Below, piece by piece: positions 26,084 to 35,973 of a stretch of 64,000 nt of DNA. Origin of the DNA: Sulfurospirillum sp. (GTDB lineage: Bacteria; Campylobacterota; Campylobacteria; Campylobacterales; Sulfurospirillaceae); NCBI GenBank assembly GCA_016744795.1, contig JADGDR010000005.1, positions 1 to 64,000 on the forward strand, read 5' to 3'. The notes under the pieces are model-generated. The model saw nothing but the letters and a program-made list of their open reading frames with translations. It did no database searches and had not been told where the DNA came from. Positions within the stretch are counted from its first letter, which is position 1. Every line of letters begins with the position of its first letter. The position numbers and the translations under genes were made by a program.

Positions 26084-26290
26084 TTAGTCTATAATTTTAT
26101 TTATAGGTAGTTCTGCTATTGCCTTTGCTCCATGAGCTTTAAGTTTTGGAAGTACATCACGAAGTACTTTTTTATCCATAATAGCTAGTATATCTACCCA
26201 ATCTCCTTTTGCTAAGTGTGAAACTATAGGATTTTGAGAAGGAAGAACTGCTAAAATTTTATCAAGTGTATCTTTTGGTGCATTCATCAT
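26084..26290 (-). CDS. Stand-alone HisG C-terminal (ACT-like) domain protein
   Basis: 68 residues from ATG 26290. The sequence matches the regulatory C-terminal domain of long-form ATP phosphoribosyltransferase: MMNAPKDTLDKIL at the start, then NPIVSHLAKGDWVDILAI, LPKLKAHGAKAIAELPINKII at the end. This domain normally follows the catalytic part and binds histidine. The reading frame continues in coding-like form about 95 bp upstream (to about 26384, with an SEKDERSKYFKDSAVQLV segment resembling a linker helix) before a stop, with no standard start codon. It is therefore a separately evolved small protein, a gene using an unusual start, or the tail of a decayed hisG. Confidence 0.65.
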   Translation of the reverse strand: MMNAPKDTLDKILAVLPSQNPIVSHLAKGDWVDILAIMDKKVLRDVLPKLKAHGAKAIAELPINKIID

Positions 26291-26577
26291 AATACATATT
26301 TTTGGTATAGCATTTATAACTAACTGTACTGCTGAATCTTTAAAATACTTACTTCTCTCATCTTTTTCACTCTTTATACTTAATTTTAACTAAGAATAAC
26401 TAAATATTCTTTGTATGAATTAGTGTAATCGGATTATTCCTTTGGGGATTTCTAATTTCAATTTCATTATATGTAACTCCTAAATTTAATTTAAGAGTAT
26501 AACTTTTTTTCATTTAAATACTTATTTAGCACTTTTTTAGTAAAATAAGTCAATTTAATTAAACAGGGTTAATATTC

Positions 26578-28779
26578 ATGGAAAATTTACAAGAAGTTTT
26601 AAAAAAACACAAGATTACAATGGATGAATGGGAAAACATATTAAAAATAATGGGTCGCGAACCCAATATGCTTGAAATAGGTATTTTCTCATCTATGTGG
26701 AGTGAGCACTGCTCATATAAGTCTAGTAAAAAATATTTAAATGGTTTTCCTACGAAGGCTCCATGGGTCATTCAAGGACCTGGTGAAAATGCCGGTGTTA
26801 TAGACATTGGTGATGGTATGGCAGCTGTTTTTAAGATGGAAAGCCATAACCATCCAAGTTTTATAGAGCCTTATCAAGGTGCTGCTACTGGTGTTGGTGG
26901 AATTTTAAGAGATGTATTTACCATGGGAGCAAGACCTGTTGCCAATATGAATGCACTTCGTTTTGGAAATATAACTAATAACGATGATCTATCAAGGCAT
27001 CAAAGATACTTAGTTCGTGGTGTTGTTGCTGGAATTGGTGATTATGGTAATTGTATGGGTGTCCCTACTATTGGTGGTGAGACAAGTTTTGATGAGAGTT
27101 ACAATGGAAACATACTTGTAAATGCTTTTACATTAGGACTTGCTAAAACAGATGAAATTTTTTATGGTTTGGCTGAGGGTATTGGTAATCCTGTAGTTTA
27201 TGTTGGTAGTAAAACAGGTCGTGATGGTCTTGGTGGGGCTGTTATGGCAAGTGATAGTTTTACAGAAGAGAACAAGTCTCTTCGCCCAACAGTTCAAGTT
27301 GGTGATCCTTTTGCAGAGAAACTTCTTCTTGAAGCTTGTATGGAGCTTTTTAAGCATGACTATATAGTTGGTATACAAGATATGGGAGCTGCTGGACTTA
27401 CTTCAAGTTCATTTGAGATGGCTGGACGTAGTGGCAGTGGTATGATTATGCATTTGGATAAAGTTCCTGCTCGTGAAGAAAATATGCAACCATTTGAGTT
27501 TATGTTAAGTGAATCTCAAGAAAGAATGCTTATTTGTGCTAAAAAAGGCTATGAAGATAAAGTTTTAGAAATTTTTAGAAAATGGGACTTGGATGCTGAA
27601 GTTATTGGAGAAGTCACAAGTACTGGAAATATGGAACTTTTTTGGCAAGGAGAGAGAGTAGCTGATATTCCTGTTCTTCCTGTTGGTGAAGAAGCTCCAA
27701 TTTATGATAGACCAGTATCTCGTCCAGATTATCTTGATAAAATTTCATCAACTTGTATTGATGATTTAGGAAAAATAGAAAACCAAGAAGCTTTTAAAAA
27801 ACTTTTTAGCTCAGTAGAAGTTGCTGATAAATCTTGGATTTTTGAGCAGTATGATTCTATGGTTCAAACAAATACAATAAAAGCACCAGGAAGTCTTGAT
27901 GCTAGTGTGATTCGTGTAAAAGAGAATGGAAAAGCACTAGCTATGAGCAGTGATTGTAATCCGCGTTATAACTTCATTGACCCTAAAGGTGGAGCAGCAG
28001 CAGCTGTTATGGAGAGTGGTCGTAATGTTGCTATGAGTGGTGCAAGACCACTTGCTATTACAGATTGCTTAAACTATGGAAACCCAGAAAACCCAGAGAT
28101 TATGTGGCAGTTTGCTGAGGGATGTTATGGTATTAAAGAGGCTTGTTTAAAGTTAAATACACCAGTTGTTAGTGGAAATGTATCACTTTATAATGAAACA
28201 AATGGAGTAGGGGTATATCCAACTCCTGCTATTGCTATGGTTGGTGTAAACGATGATGCTAACAAAGTTCTTCCAAGTTCTTTCCAAGAGATTGGATCTT
28301 CACTTTATCTTATAGGTGATACAAAAAGTGAATTTGGTGGAAGCCTTTATATGAAAGAGTTGTTTGACAAAGTTGAAGGAAAATTACCTGAGATAGATTA
28401 CAACAAAGAGTTAGCATTATGGGAACTAATCATTGAAGCAAATAAGGCAGACGTTATTAGTGCCGCAAAAGATGTTAATGTTGGTGGAATAGCGATAGCC
28501 TTAGCAAAAATGAGTGTAGTGGGTGGCAAAGGTGTTATATGTAATACCCAATTAGATGCTAGTAAAGACATATTTGCTGAGAGTTTTTCACGTGCAATAG
28601 TTGAAGTTAAAAATGAAGTTGTATTTGAGAACATGGCAAAACAGATTGGTATAAATGTTACAAAAATAGGTCAAGTTGAAGAGAATGGCTTTATATGTAA
28701 TGATATATCTGCTGATTTAGAAGCTATGAAAAACAGTTACTTTAATAAGTTTCAAGAAGTAGTAGAACAAGATATTTAA
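26578..28779 (+). CDS. purL: Phosphoribosylformylglycinamidine synthase subunit PurL
   Basis: 733 residues, the small (PurQ/PurS-dependent) type. It converts FGAR to FGAM with ATP and ammonia from PurQ in purine synthesis. Visible landmarks: [15 protein letters not shown] (catalytic His), [25 protein letters not shown] (nucleotide/metal site), [14 protein letters not shown], and the second AIRS-like half with [12 protein letters not shown] and [11 protein letters not shown]. The start ATG 26578 is preceded by AGGG. It stands alone between the HisG-like gene and a convergent signalling gene. Confidence 0.98.
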   Translation: MENLQEVLKKHKITMDEWENILKIMGREPNMLEIGIFSSMWSEHCSYKSSKKYLNGFPTKAPWVIQGPGENAGVIDIGDGMAAVFKMESHNHPSFIEPYQGAATGVGGILRDVFTMGARPVANMNALRFGNITNNDDLSRHQRYLVRGVVAGIGDYGNCMGVPTIGGETSFDESYNGNILVNAFTLGLAKTDEIFYGLAEGIGNPVVYVGSKTGRDGLGGAVMASDSFTEENKSLRPTVQVGDPFAEKLLLEACMELFKHDYIVGIQDMGAAGLTSSSFEMAGRSGSGMIMHLDKVPAREENMQPFEFMLSESQERMLICAKKGYEDKVLEIFRKWDLDAEVIGEVTSTGNMELFWQGERVADIPVLPVGEEAPIYDRPVSRPDYLDKISSTCIDDLGKIENQEAFKKLFSSVEVADKSWIFEQYDSMVQTNTIKAPGSLDASVIRVKENGKALAMSSDCNPRYNFIDPKGGAAAAVMESGRNVAMSGARPLAITDCLNYGNPENPEIMWQFAEGCYGIKEACLKLNTPVVSGNVSLYNETNGVGVYPTPAIAMVGVNDDANKVLPSSFQEIGSSLYLIGDTKSEFGGSLYMKELFDKVEGKLPEIDYNKELALWELIIEANKADVISAAKDVNVGGIAIALAKMSVVGGKGVICNTQLDASKDIFAESFSRAIVEVKNEVVFENMAKQIGINVTKIGQVEENGFICNDISADLEAMKNSYFNKFQEVVEQDI

Positions 28780-28791
28780 CATATAGTTAAA

Positions 28792-28824
28792 GAGATTAGA
28801 GATGTTAGGTATTTCTCTAATCTC
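28792..28824. terminator. Bidirectional terminator after purL
   Basis: A perfect 11-bp stem (GAGATTAGAGA/TCTCTAATCTC) with an 11-base loop lies between the ends of convergent purL and the diguanylate cyclase gene. Position and stem strength support shared termination, although U-tracts are weak. Confidence 0.7.
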
Positions 28825-28831
28825 ACTATCT

Positions 28832-30343
28832 CTAGCTAGAAACAACTCGGTTTCTTCCTTGTTCTTTTGCAAGATACATCATATCATCTGCTTGTTTTAT
28901 AATACTTTCCATAGTTGAAGTTTTATCTATTTCTACAACACCAAAGCTACAGGTAATATTAACACAAGCTATCTCTTTTGTTGCTATTTTTATTCTTAAT
29001 TTTTCTGCTTTTTCTTCTGCTATTTTTAGTGAAGTATTTTTAAGTAGTATAATGAACTCTTCACCTCCCCATCTAGCAAAAATGTCAGAACTTCTTAATT
29101 CTAGACCCACAGTTTTAGAAAAGCCTACAAGTACTTCATCACCTTTAATATGACCATATTCATCATTTACGTTTTTAAAATGGTCAATATCCATAAAAAT
29201 AAGACTCGATTTTTTTATAGGATATTTTTGGAAAAGAGCAATATCTTCTACAAGCATCTCTTCAAAAATACGTCGGTTGTAGATACCTGTTAATGTACAA
29301 GTTGAAGCTAATATTTCTAACTCTTTATTTGCATCTTCAAGTACTAAGTTGTCATTTTTAGATTTCATCTCTTTTGTTATATCCTTAGATACAAAAAGAT
29401 ACTCTTTAATCTTACTATCAATGTCAAGTATAGCTTTAATTTTTACATCTAACCAATAATTATCACCATTTATTGTCCTATTTTTGATAATTTTTTTTAA
29501 AGTTTTATTTTTTAATGTAAATAGCTCAGATTTGTCTATTTTATTTGCTGCAAATATTGGGTGCTCATGATCTAATATTTTATCTCTATTTAAGCCGATT
29601 TTTTCACAAAAAGCTTCACTACAATAAGTTACAAGACCTCTATTATTTGTTTTTGAGATAATGACATACTTTCCTACAGATTCTAATAATTGGGTTATCT
29701 CTTCAGTTTTAAATTTGACTTTTTCTTCAAGAAATCTGTTTAACATTTTAAGAGATTTTGTATATTTTTGGTTCTCTTTTTGTATAGGTATAAATATATA
29801 TTTTGCTTCAAGTAGAAGTATAATAACTGTGATACCTAGTATTAAAGATGCTATATTAATTAGATTTTTTCTATTTTTTTCTCCGCTTTTTTGAAATAGG
29901 TTTACAGCATTATCTAGATGTGATAAAAGTTGTTTAGAATTATTTAATATATAGTGGTAATTTGTTTCTTCTAATTTTGTAAAAAAGATTGAAGAGTTTG
30001 ATATATAGTTACGGACTAATTTATCAAGATTAGTTTTTCCAAAATAGAGTTCGCGTAATTCTGGAGTTAGTTTTTGTTTAATTAAATAATCGTGGTTCTC
30101 TTTGAATGTTTTTAATAATTCTAAACCATGATTATAGTATTTTACATTCCATTGTGTGTAATAATCAGTAGTTAAGAGAGCAATTTGTAGAGACAACATT
30201 CTTTGTTTTCCACTGATATTTATATTTTTACTATCATAGATGTGAGAATTTATAAGGTATACGAGATTAAAGTAAGAAGATACAGAAAAAATAGCAATTA
30301 AAAGTAGACCAACCCAATACTTCTTAAGAAATGAGTTTAACAC
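28832..30343 (-). CDS. Membrane diguanylate cyclase with PilJ/NarX-type sensor and PAS
   Basis: 503 residues: membrane helix (about 10-28), a periplasmic four-helix sensor of the PilJ/type-IV-pilus MCP N-terminal type (signature NISGKQRMLSLQIALL), a second helix (about 163-180), a PAS domain (about 225-330) and GGDEF (about 340-503). The active site is GGEEF with an RSSD I-site five residues before, so an active, product-inhibited cyclase is predicted. In NarX-like sensors this N-terminal motif takes part in nitrate/nitrite sensing; the ligand here is unknown. It is transcribed toward purL as a single gene. Confidence 0.92.
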   Translation of the reverse strand: MLNSFLKKYWVGLLLIAIFSVSSYFNLVYLINSHIYDSKNINISGKQRMLSLQIALLTTDYYTQWNVKYYNHGLELLKTFKENHDYLIKQKLTPELRELYFGKTNLDKLVRNYISNSSIFFTKLEETNYHYILNNSKQLLSHLDNAVNLFQKSGEKNRKNLINIASLILGITVIILLLEAKYIFIPIQKENQKYTKSLKMLNRFLEEKVKFKTEEITQLLESVGKYVIISKTNNRGLVTYCSEAFCEKIGLNRDKILDHEHPIFAANKIDKSELFTLKNKTLKKIIKNRTINGDNYWLDVKIKAILDIDSKIKEYLFVSKDITKEMKSKNDNLVLEDANKELEILASTCTLTGIYNRRIFEEMLVEDIALFQKYPIKKSSLIFMDIDHFKNVNDEYGHIKGDEVLVGFSKTVGLELRSSDIFARWGGEEFIILLKNTSLKIAEEKAEKLRIKIATKEIACVNITCSFGVVEIDKTSTMESIIKQADDMMYLAKEQGRNRVVSS

Positions 30344-30400
30344 AATTTACACCTCCACCTTTAAGTAACCAATACTATCACAATATTAGTAAAAAATAAC

Positions 30401-31534
30401 CTAAAGACTGTCTATTGCTATTTTAAATCTTTTTAACCCCTCTTTTAGTAACATTTTGGTTGTTCCAAAGTTTAATCTAACAAACTTTTTATCTCCAAAT
30501 CCATCACCTCCACTTAGTCCTACTCCATAAGACAAAAAATATTCATAAGGATTTTTTAGATTTAAAGCACTTACATCTATCCAAGCTAGATAGGTTGCAT
30601 CTTGATTTAAAAGTTTTAGTTTTGGTTCATTTAAAACGAATTCTTGAACTAGATTTAGATTTTCTTTTAGGTAATATCTTAGTTCATATAACCAATCATC
30701 ACATAAAGTATATGCAGTATGTGTTGCACTTATAGCAAGTAGGTTAATTTGACTTGTTAGATTTCCAAGTGTTCTTCTAAAGTTTTTTCGCAAATTAACA
30801 TCAGGTATGACTGCATAAGAACTTTGAAGTCCAGCAATATTAAACGTCTTACTTGGAGCAAGTAGTGTTATGCTTCTTTTAGCTATCTTATCATTTAGTG
30901 AGGCAATTGGTATATGTTTTGCTTCTTTATTTAAAATCAAATCAGCATGAATCTCATCTGAACATATGACTAAATCATATTTTATACATATTTGACTTAA
31001 TTTTTCCAGCTCATCTTTAGTAAAAACAGTTCCTCCTGGGTTATGAGGATTACAGAACATAAAGAGTTTACATGTAGGAGTTATTGCTTTCTCAAATTCA
31101 TCAAAATCTATTGTCCATCTGTTTAGTTTTTCTATTATAGGAACTTGTATAACATTTTGATTTGCATGTTGAGGAGCTTTTATAAAATGAGGATATATAG
31201 GTGTGGTTGTGATTACATCTTGGCATTTTATAGCCTTACATGTAATGTTCATTCCACTCACAACTCCAGGAAGCCATACTATCCATTCGGATTTAATTTG
31301 CCAGTTGTAGTGACGTTGTATAAAATCAACTACAGCTTGATTTGTTTTTTTGTCTACTCCTGTATAGCCAAATACACCATGTTCTACTCTTACATGTAAA
31401 GCATTAATGATTGCTTTTGGAGCTTTGAAATCTGTATCAGCAACCCACATAGGAATTACATCTTGACTTTGATATCGACCCCATTTTTCTCCAGCAACTA
31501 CTGTTCTGTCTACTATTTCATCAAATATACTCAT
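30401..31534 (-). CDS. patB: PatB/MalY-family PLP-dependent C-S lyase/aminotransferase
   Basis: About 377 residues, class I/II aminotransferase fold. N-terminal PMWVADTDFKAP is the MalY/PatB hallmark; FCNPHNPGG, SDEIHADL and SKTFNIAGLQ (Schiff-base Lys) follow. These enzymes cleave cystathionine or cysteine C-S bonds; a regulatory role as for MalY is possible but unsupported. I place the start at ATG 31534: it overlaps the TGA of the upstream antiporter gene as ATGA and has GGAG just upstream, whereas ATG 31540 is two codons longer. The two genes form an operon. Confidence 0.9.
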   Translation of the reverse strand: MSIFDEIVDRTVVAGEKWGRYQSQDVIPMWVADTDFKAPKAIINALHVRVEHGVFGYTGVDKKTNQAVVDFIQRHYNWQIKSEWIVWLPGVVSGMNITCKAIKCQDVITTTPIYPHFIKAPQHANQNVIQVPIIEKLNRWTIDFDEFEKAITPTCKLFMFCNPHNPGGTVFTKDELEKLSQICIKYDLVICSDEIHADLILNKEAKHIPIASLNDKIAKRSITLLAPSKTFNIAGLQSSYAVIPDVNLRKNFRRTLGNLTSQINLLAISATHTAYTLCDDWLYELRYYLKENLNLVQEFVLNEPKLKLLNQDATYLAWIDVSALNLKNPYEYFLSYGVGLSGGDGFGDKKFVRLNFGTTKMLLKEGLKRFKIAIDSL

Positions 31535-33126
31535 ATGCATTTCTCCACTACTGCTTGGCTAGTTTCTATGTTTTCAACTATTATATTTTTTATGTTTAAC
31601 TCTTGTATACTTTTTTTCTCTCTATTACTATGTACTTTAACTATGATTTTATCTGTTAGTATTTCTTTGTCAATAGTTTCACAAATTTGGTGTAACTTTT
31701 TAGGGTTGTCAATAGCAATTATAACTTTTTTTGCATTTTTAAGATAGGTGTTTTTAAGAACCTCTTTTTTAAGAGCATTACCGAAGATAATGGGCTCTTT
31801 TTTATTTAATCCTTTATGGTATGAGTGTATATCATTCTCAACTATGATATAAAGCTCTCCTTTTTCTTTAAATGCTTTTACTATACTTTGACCAAACTCT
31901 CCATATCCTAAAATAACAACATGGTTTTTAATTTTATTAGTTACATATGGTGAAATTTCCATTTGTGAGTCATCTTTTTTTACAAATCTATCGGTGATTT
32001 GTGTAAGATTTTTTAAGATAATTGGAGTCAATATCATAGACATAACTATAGTTACTATCATGATTTGACCATGTGGAGCGCCTATAAGGTCATTTGTACG
32101 AGCTAACTCTAAGATAGCTAGTGAAAACTCTCCAACTTGTATGATGGAAAGTGCAGTTTTAAAACTTGTTTTGTTCTTCTCTCTAAGTCTTACTACAGCA
32201 AATATAATGATAAATTTTAGAACTAAAATAGCTAGTAGAAGTAAGAGTATAATATGAATATATGCAATGATAATGGAAAAGTTTATTTGCATACCAACAG
32301 TTATAAAAAATAGACCTAAAAGCAGATCTCTAAAAGGTATTAAATCAGCTTCAGCTTGATGTTTAAACTTGGTTTCAGATATAAGCATACCAGCAATGAA
32401 AGCTCCAAGTGAGTATGAAAAGCCTAGTTCATGTGCAAGATATGACGAGCCAATTGCTAAAAACAGAATACTACCAACAAAAAGCTCATCAGTGTTAGTC
32501 TTTGTAATAAGCATAAAGAATTTTTCTAAGAAAAATTTACCTAGAATATATAAGATAATTAACAAAACAATAGCGTTTATAATAGTTTGAATTAAAATTT
32601 CAGATACATTACCATTATCACTTGATAAAAATCCTAAAAGAAGTAAGATTGGAATAACAGCAATATCTTGCATGATTAGAATTCCTAAAGCTCTTTGTCC
32701 ATGTCTTTTGTTTATCTCTCCATTTTCATTAAATATCTTCAATACAATGGCAGTTGATGATAAAGCAATTGCTAAAGAAATTACAATAGACATTTTTTGT
32801 TCTATGTTTATTAGATAAAAACTAAACAGATATACTATGACAGCTGTAATCACTATTTGCATAGACCCAGCCACAAAAACTTCGTATTTCATTTTTTTAA
32901 GATGCGATATAGAGAATTCAAGACCAATGGTAAACATTAAAAAGACGACACCAAATTCTGCAATTTCTTTTAATTCATGGTTATGTACTGCTTTGTGGAG
33001 TCCAAAACCATACGCGATAATAGTTCCTGTTGCGATATATCCTATGATTGTAGGTAATCCAAATTTTTTTAGAACAATGTTACATACTAAAGAAATAAGT
33101 AAAGTATAAACTATAATACTAAGCAT
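31531..33126 (-). CDS. CPA2/KefB-type monovalent cation:proton antiporter
   Basis: 531 residues: about 12 membrane helices (1-385) with the CPA2 features GLPTIIGYIATG, FLMFTIGLEFS, LGILIMQDIAVIPILLLL and AFIAGMLISET, then a cytoplasmic TrkA-N Rossmann domain (about 410-525, VVILGYGEFGQSIV). It is predicted to exchange K+ or Na+ for H+ under nucleotide control. The start ATG has GGAG upstream. It overlaps the following PatB-type gene by 4 bp. Whether it is gated by glutathione adducts like KefB/KefC cannot be told. Confidence 0.92.
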   Translation of the reverse strand: MLSIIVYTLLISLVCNIVLKKFGLPTIIGYIATGTIIAYGFGLHKAVHNHELKEIAEFGVVFLMFTIGLEFSISHLKKMKYEVFVAGSMQIVITAVIVYLFSFYLINIEQKMSIVISLAIALSSTAIVLKIFNENGEINKRHGQRALGILIMQDIAVIPILLLLGFLSSDNGNVSEILIQTIINAIVLLIILYILGKFFLEKFFMLITKTNTDELFVGSILFLAIGSSYLAHELGFSYSLGAFIAGMLISETKFKHQAEADLIPFRDLLLGLFFITVGMQINFSIIIAYIHIILLLLLAILVLKFIIIFAVVRLREKNKTSFKTALSIIQVGEFSLAILELARTNDLIGAPHGQIMIVTIVMSMILTPIILKNLTQITDRFVKKDDSQMEISPYVTNKIKNHVVILGYGEFGQSIVKAFKEKGELYIIVENDIHSYHKGLNKKEPIIFGNALKKEVLKNTYLKNAKKVIIAIDNPKKLHQICETIDKEILTDKIIVKVHSNREKKSIQELNIKNIIVENIETSQAVVEKCI

Positions 33127-33189
33127 TTGTTCTCCGTAAGCAAAAGATTTACCTTATTTTAGTAAAATAAACAAAAAAAGGATATTAAA

Positions 33190-33936
33190 TTGAATTGGAT
33201 GGTATTTTTAGTAGTAGGATTTTTATTTTATATGTTAACTAGAGGTTATAAAACAGTAGATTATCAAAATATAAATATAAATAAAAAACAGAATTTAAGA
33301 GGAAATTTAGCAGAGCATGAAGCTGGACTTTTAGTGGCACTTATGGCTAAAGTTGCAAAAGCAGACGGTAAAGTATGTGAGCTTGAAGCTGAGCTTCTTA
33401 GTCTTACTTTTACCGATATTTCAAAAGCTTTTGAAGATAGTGAAAATATAAGAGAGCAGTTAAAAAGAATATATACAAAAGAGATGAAGAGTTTTGACAA
33501 TACCATTGTAATTGCACAAAAATATCTTAGTCTTACAAGTAGTGATTATCGTAAACGTTTGGGTGTTATGGAATATCTTCTAAATTTAGCTTTTATAGAT
33601 AGTGATTTTTCAAAAGCAGAGTTTATGATATGCGAAGATATAGCTAATGCTTTAGAGTTAAAAAGAGCAGATTTTGAGGGAATGATAGCTAGGTTTGAAC
33701 AGTTTTATGCACAAAAAAAACAACAAGCGGGTATGAATCTTAAAAAAGCTTATGAAATTTTAGGCTTAAAAGAGGGCGTAGAATTTTCAATAGTTAAAAA
33801 AGAGTATAGAAAACTTGTTAGGAAATATCACCCCGATATTTTGATGGGGCAGGGCAAAGAGCAGTCTATTATAGACCAAGCAACACAGAAACTTCAAGAG
33901 ATAAATGAAGCTTATGAGCTTATTAAAAAGAGATAA
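33190..33936 (+). CDS. Membrane-anchored TerB-DnaJ (DjlA-like) co-chaperone
   Basis: 248 residues: an N-terminal membrane segment (about 3-16), a TerB-like acidic helical domain (about 35-160; LLVALMAKVAKADGKV, FIDSDFSKAEF) and a C-terminal J domain (about 180-248) with YEILGLKEG and the HPD motif (KYHPDIL) that stimulates DnaK ATPase. This arrangement is that of DjlA-like proteins. The start is TTG 33190 with AAGGAT 6 bp upstream; the in-frame ATG at 33199 has worse spacing. It is divergent from the antiporter gene. Confidence 0.9.
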   Translation: MNWMVFLVVGFLFYMLTRGYKTVDYQNININKKQNLRGNLAEHEAGLLVALMAKVAKADGKVCELEAELLSLTFTDISKAFEDSENIREQLKRIYTKEMKSFDNTIVIAQKYLSLTSSDYRKRLGVMEYLLNLAFIDSDFSKAEFMICEDIANALELKRADFEGMIARFEQFYAQKKQQAGMNLKKAYEILGLKEGVEFSIVKKEYRKLVRKYHPDILMGQGKEQSIIDQATQKLQEINEAYELIKKR

Positions 33937-34049
33937 AAACATATTGATGAGAATTGCATAGATATTTTGAATAAATTATACGGTTTTAAATGATAACTAA
34001 ATAAAAAGATTGTAGAATAAAACAAATAAATATTTATAAAAGGGATAGT

Positions 34050-35582
34050 TTGAGAGCATTAATAAGCGTAAGCGACAAGACAGGCGTAGTAGAGTTTGCT
34101 AGAGAGTTAGAGGCTCTAGGTTATGAAATAGTTTCAACTGGTGGAACTTTTAAACTTTTAAAGAACGAAGGTGTAAAAGCAGTAGAAATTAGTGAAGTAA
34201 CAAAATTTCCAGAAATGTTTGACGGACGTGTAAAAACATTAAACCCTTTTATTCATGGGGGTATTCTTCATAGAAGAGATTTACCTTTACATGTAGCAAC
34301 TGCAAAAGAGCATGGCATAGTTGGCATTGATTTGGTTTGTGTGAATCTTTATCCTTTTAAAGAGACTATTGCTAAGACTGATGACTTTGATGAGATTATA
34401 GAAAATATTGATATTGGTGGTCCTGCAATGGTTCGAAGTGCTGCTAAAAATTTTAATGATGTAATTATAGTTACTGATGTCACTGATTTTGACGCAGTAA
34501 TTGCCGCGCTTAAAAACAATAAAAATAGTGTAGAATTTAGACGAGACCTTATGGTAAAAGCATATGAACATACAGCTGCATATGATAGCATGATTGCAAA
34601 TTATATGAACAAAAGATTCAATGATGGTTTTGGTGCGAAGCAGTTTATAGTTGGTGAAAAAGCATTTGACACAAGATATGGAGAAAATCCTCATCAAAGA
34701 GGGGCTTTGTATGAGTTTGACTATTTCTTTACAAATAACTTTAAAACACTAAAAGGTGAGGCAAGTTTTAATAATATGAATGACATTAATGGAGCAGTTA
34801 AAATAGCTGCTTCTTTTGGAGAAAGTCCAGCTGTATCAATTATTAAACATGCAAATCCTTGTGGTTTTGCAATAGGTGAGGATGTTTTTGATTCTTATGA
34901 AAAAGCATTAAAATGTGATCCTATTTCTGCCTTTGGTGGAGTTGTAGCAATTAATGGTACTCTTGATGTTAAGTTAGCAACTAAGATAAATGAAATTTTT
35001 GTTGAAGTTATTATTGCTGCAAATGTAGATGAAGATGCATTAGCAGTTTTTGCAAAGAAAAAAAGAATTAAAATCTTTACTCAAGAAAGTAAATTTTTGG
35101 TATTAAACAAAGATGAACATGATTTTAAACATGTTGATGGTGGTTTTGTTTATCAAAATAGCGATAAAGTAGAAGATGATGAAGTAAGTAACTCAACTTG
35201 CAAAACTAAAAGAGAAGCAAGTGTATCTGAAATGAGCGATTTAGAGATTGCTGTAAAAGTATCTGCTCTTACAAAATCAAATTGTATTGTATATGTAAAA
35301 GACTCAGCAATGGTAGCTATTGGTATGGGTATGACTAGCCGAGTTGATGCTGCAAAATCAGCTCTTAGAAAAGCAGAAGACATGGGAATAGATTTAGAAG
35401 GTTGTTCTATGGCAAGTGAAGCATTTTTCCCATTTAGAGACTCCATTGATGCCGCAGCCGAGGCAGGAGTAAAATCTATTATTGAGCCTGGTGGAAGTAT
35501 CAGAGACGATGAAGTTATAGATGCTGCAAATGAACATGGTATAGCACTTTACTTTACAGGAACTAGACACTTTTTACATTAA
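34050..35582 (+). CDS. purH: Bifunctional AICAR transformylase/IMP cyclohydrolase PurH
   Basis: 510 residues, normal for PurH, catalysing the last two steps of IMP synthesis. N-terminal MGS-like cyclohydrolase domain ([34 protein letters not shown]) and C-terminal transformylase domain ([42 protein letters not shown]). The start is TTG 34050, preceded by AGGGA; no ATG fits. It is monocistronic as far as can be seen. Confidence 0.98.
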   Translation: MRALISVSDKTGVVEFARELEALGYEIVSTGGTFKLLKNEGVKAVEISEVTKFPEMFDGRVKTLNPFIHGGILHRRDLPLHVATAKEHGIVGIDLVCVNLYPFKETIAKTDDFDEIIENIDIGGPAMVRSAAKNFNDVIIVTDVTDFDAVIAALKNNKNSVEFRRDLMVKAYEHTAAYDSMIANYMNKRFNDGFGAKQFIVGEKAFDTRYGENPHQRGALYEFDYFFTNNFKTLKGEASFNNMNDINGAVKIAASFGESPAVSIIKHANPCGFAIGEDVFDSYEKALKCDPISAFGGVVAINGTLDVKLATKINEIFVEVIIAANVDEDALAVFAKKKRIKIFTQESKFLVLNKDEHDFKHVDGGFVYQNSDKVEDDEVSNSTCKTKREASVSEMSDLEIAVKVSALTKSNCIVYVKDSAMVAIGMGMTSRVDAAKSALRKAEDMGIDLEGCSMASEAFFPFRDSIDAAAEAGVKSIIEPGGSIRDDEVIDAANEHGIALYFTGTRHFLH

Positions 35583-35603
35583 ATTTTGATATAAGTCATA
35601 GAG

Positions 35604-35644
35604 TTTTAAGATAGTATATGCGATAATCTTATGCTATCTTAAAA
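35604..35644. terminator. Long inverted repeat between purH and the STAS gene
   Basis: Perfect 11-bp arms TTTTAAGATAG (35604-35614) and CTATCTTAAAA (35634-35644) with a 19-base spacer. It begins 22 bp after the purH stop and ends 21 bp before the STAS start. It may terminate purH or serve as an operator for the chemoreceptor operon; there is no U-tract, so the choice is open. Confidence 0.5.
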
Positions 35645-35664
35645 TTATGACATTGAGGTTTAAA

Positions 35665-35973
35665 ATGAAATTAACAGTTGTATCCAATACTTCTACTACA
35701 CAAATAAATATAGAAGAAAATATAAAAAGTTTAAGTGATAATGATGAAATCAAAGTTGCTATAGAGGATGCCTGGAATAAAAATAGCGATAAAGCAATAG
35801 ATATCAATATTAAAGATTCTTTTATAATTACTTCCTCTGTGATAGGTTTTCTTATCAAATTTATAAAAAAAGACAAAATGCCAATAACATTGTATATAAC
35901 AAATGACGAGTTGTACGAAATGATGGATGATATGAACTTAGTACAGGCACTAAATATTAAAAAGGCTATGTAA
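35665..35973 (+). CDS. STAS-like (anti-anti-sigma fold) small protein
   Basis: About 102 residues. The order of strands and helices ([73 protein letters not shown]) is that of a small STAS domain, with DSFIITSS where the phosphorylatable Ser region lies. ATG 35665 is preferred (GAGG 6 bp upstream) over ATG 35647. It is coupled to the chemoreceptor gene by a TAATG overlap, so it may feed into or out of that receptor. Confidence 0.7.
   Translation: MKLTVVSNTSTTQINIEENIKSLSDNDEIKVAIEDAWNKNSDKAIDINIKDSFIITSSVIGFLIKFIKKDKMPITLYITNDELYEMMDDMNLVQALNIKKAM

Noticed and set aside
34287-34697. 136-codon minus-strand ORF
   Set aside because: Entirely inside purH, Cys/Ile-rich nonsense, no ribosome site: antisense shadow.
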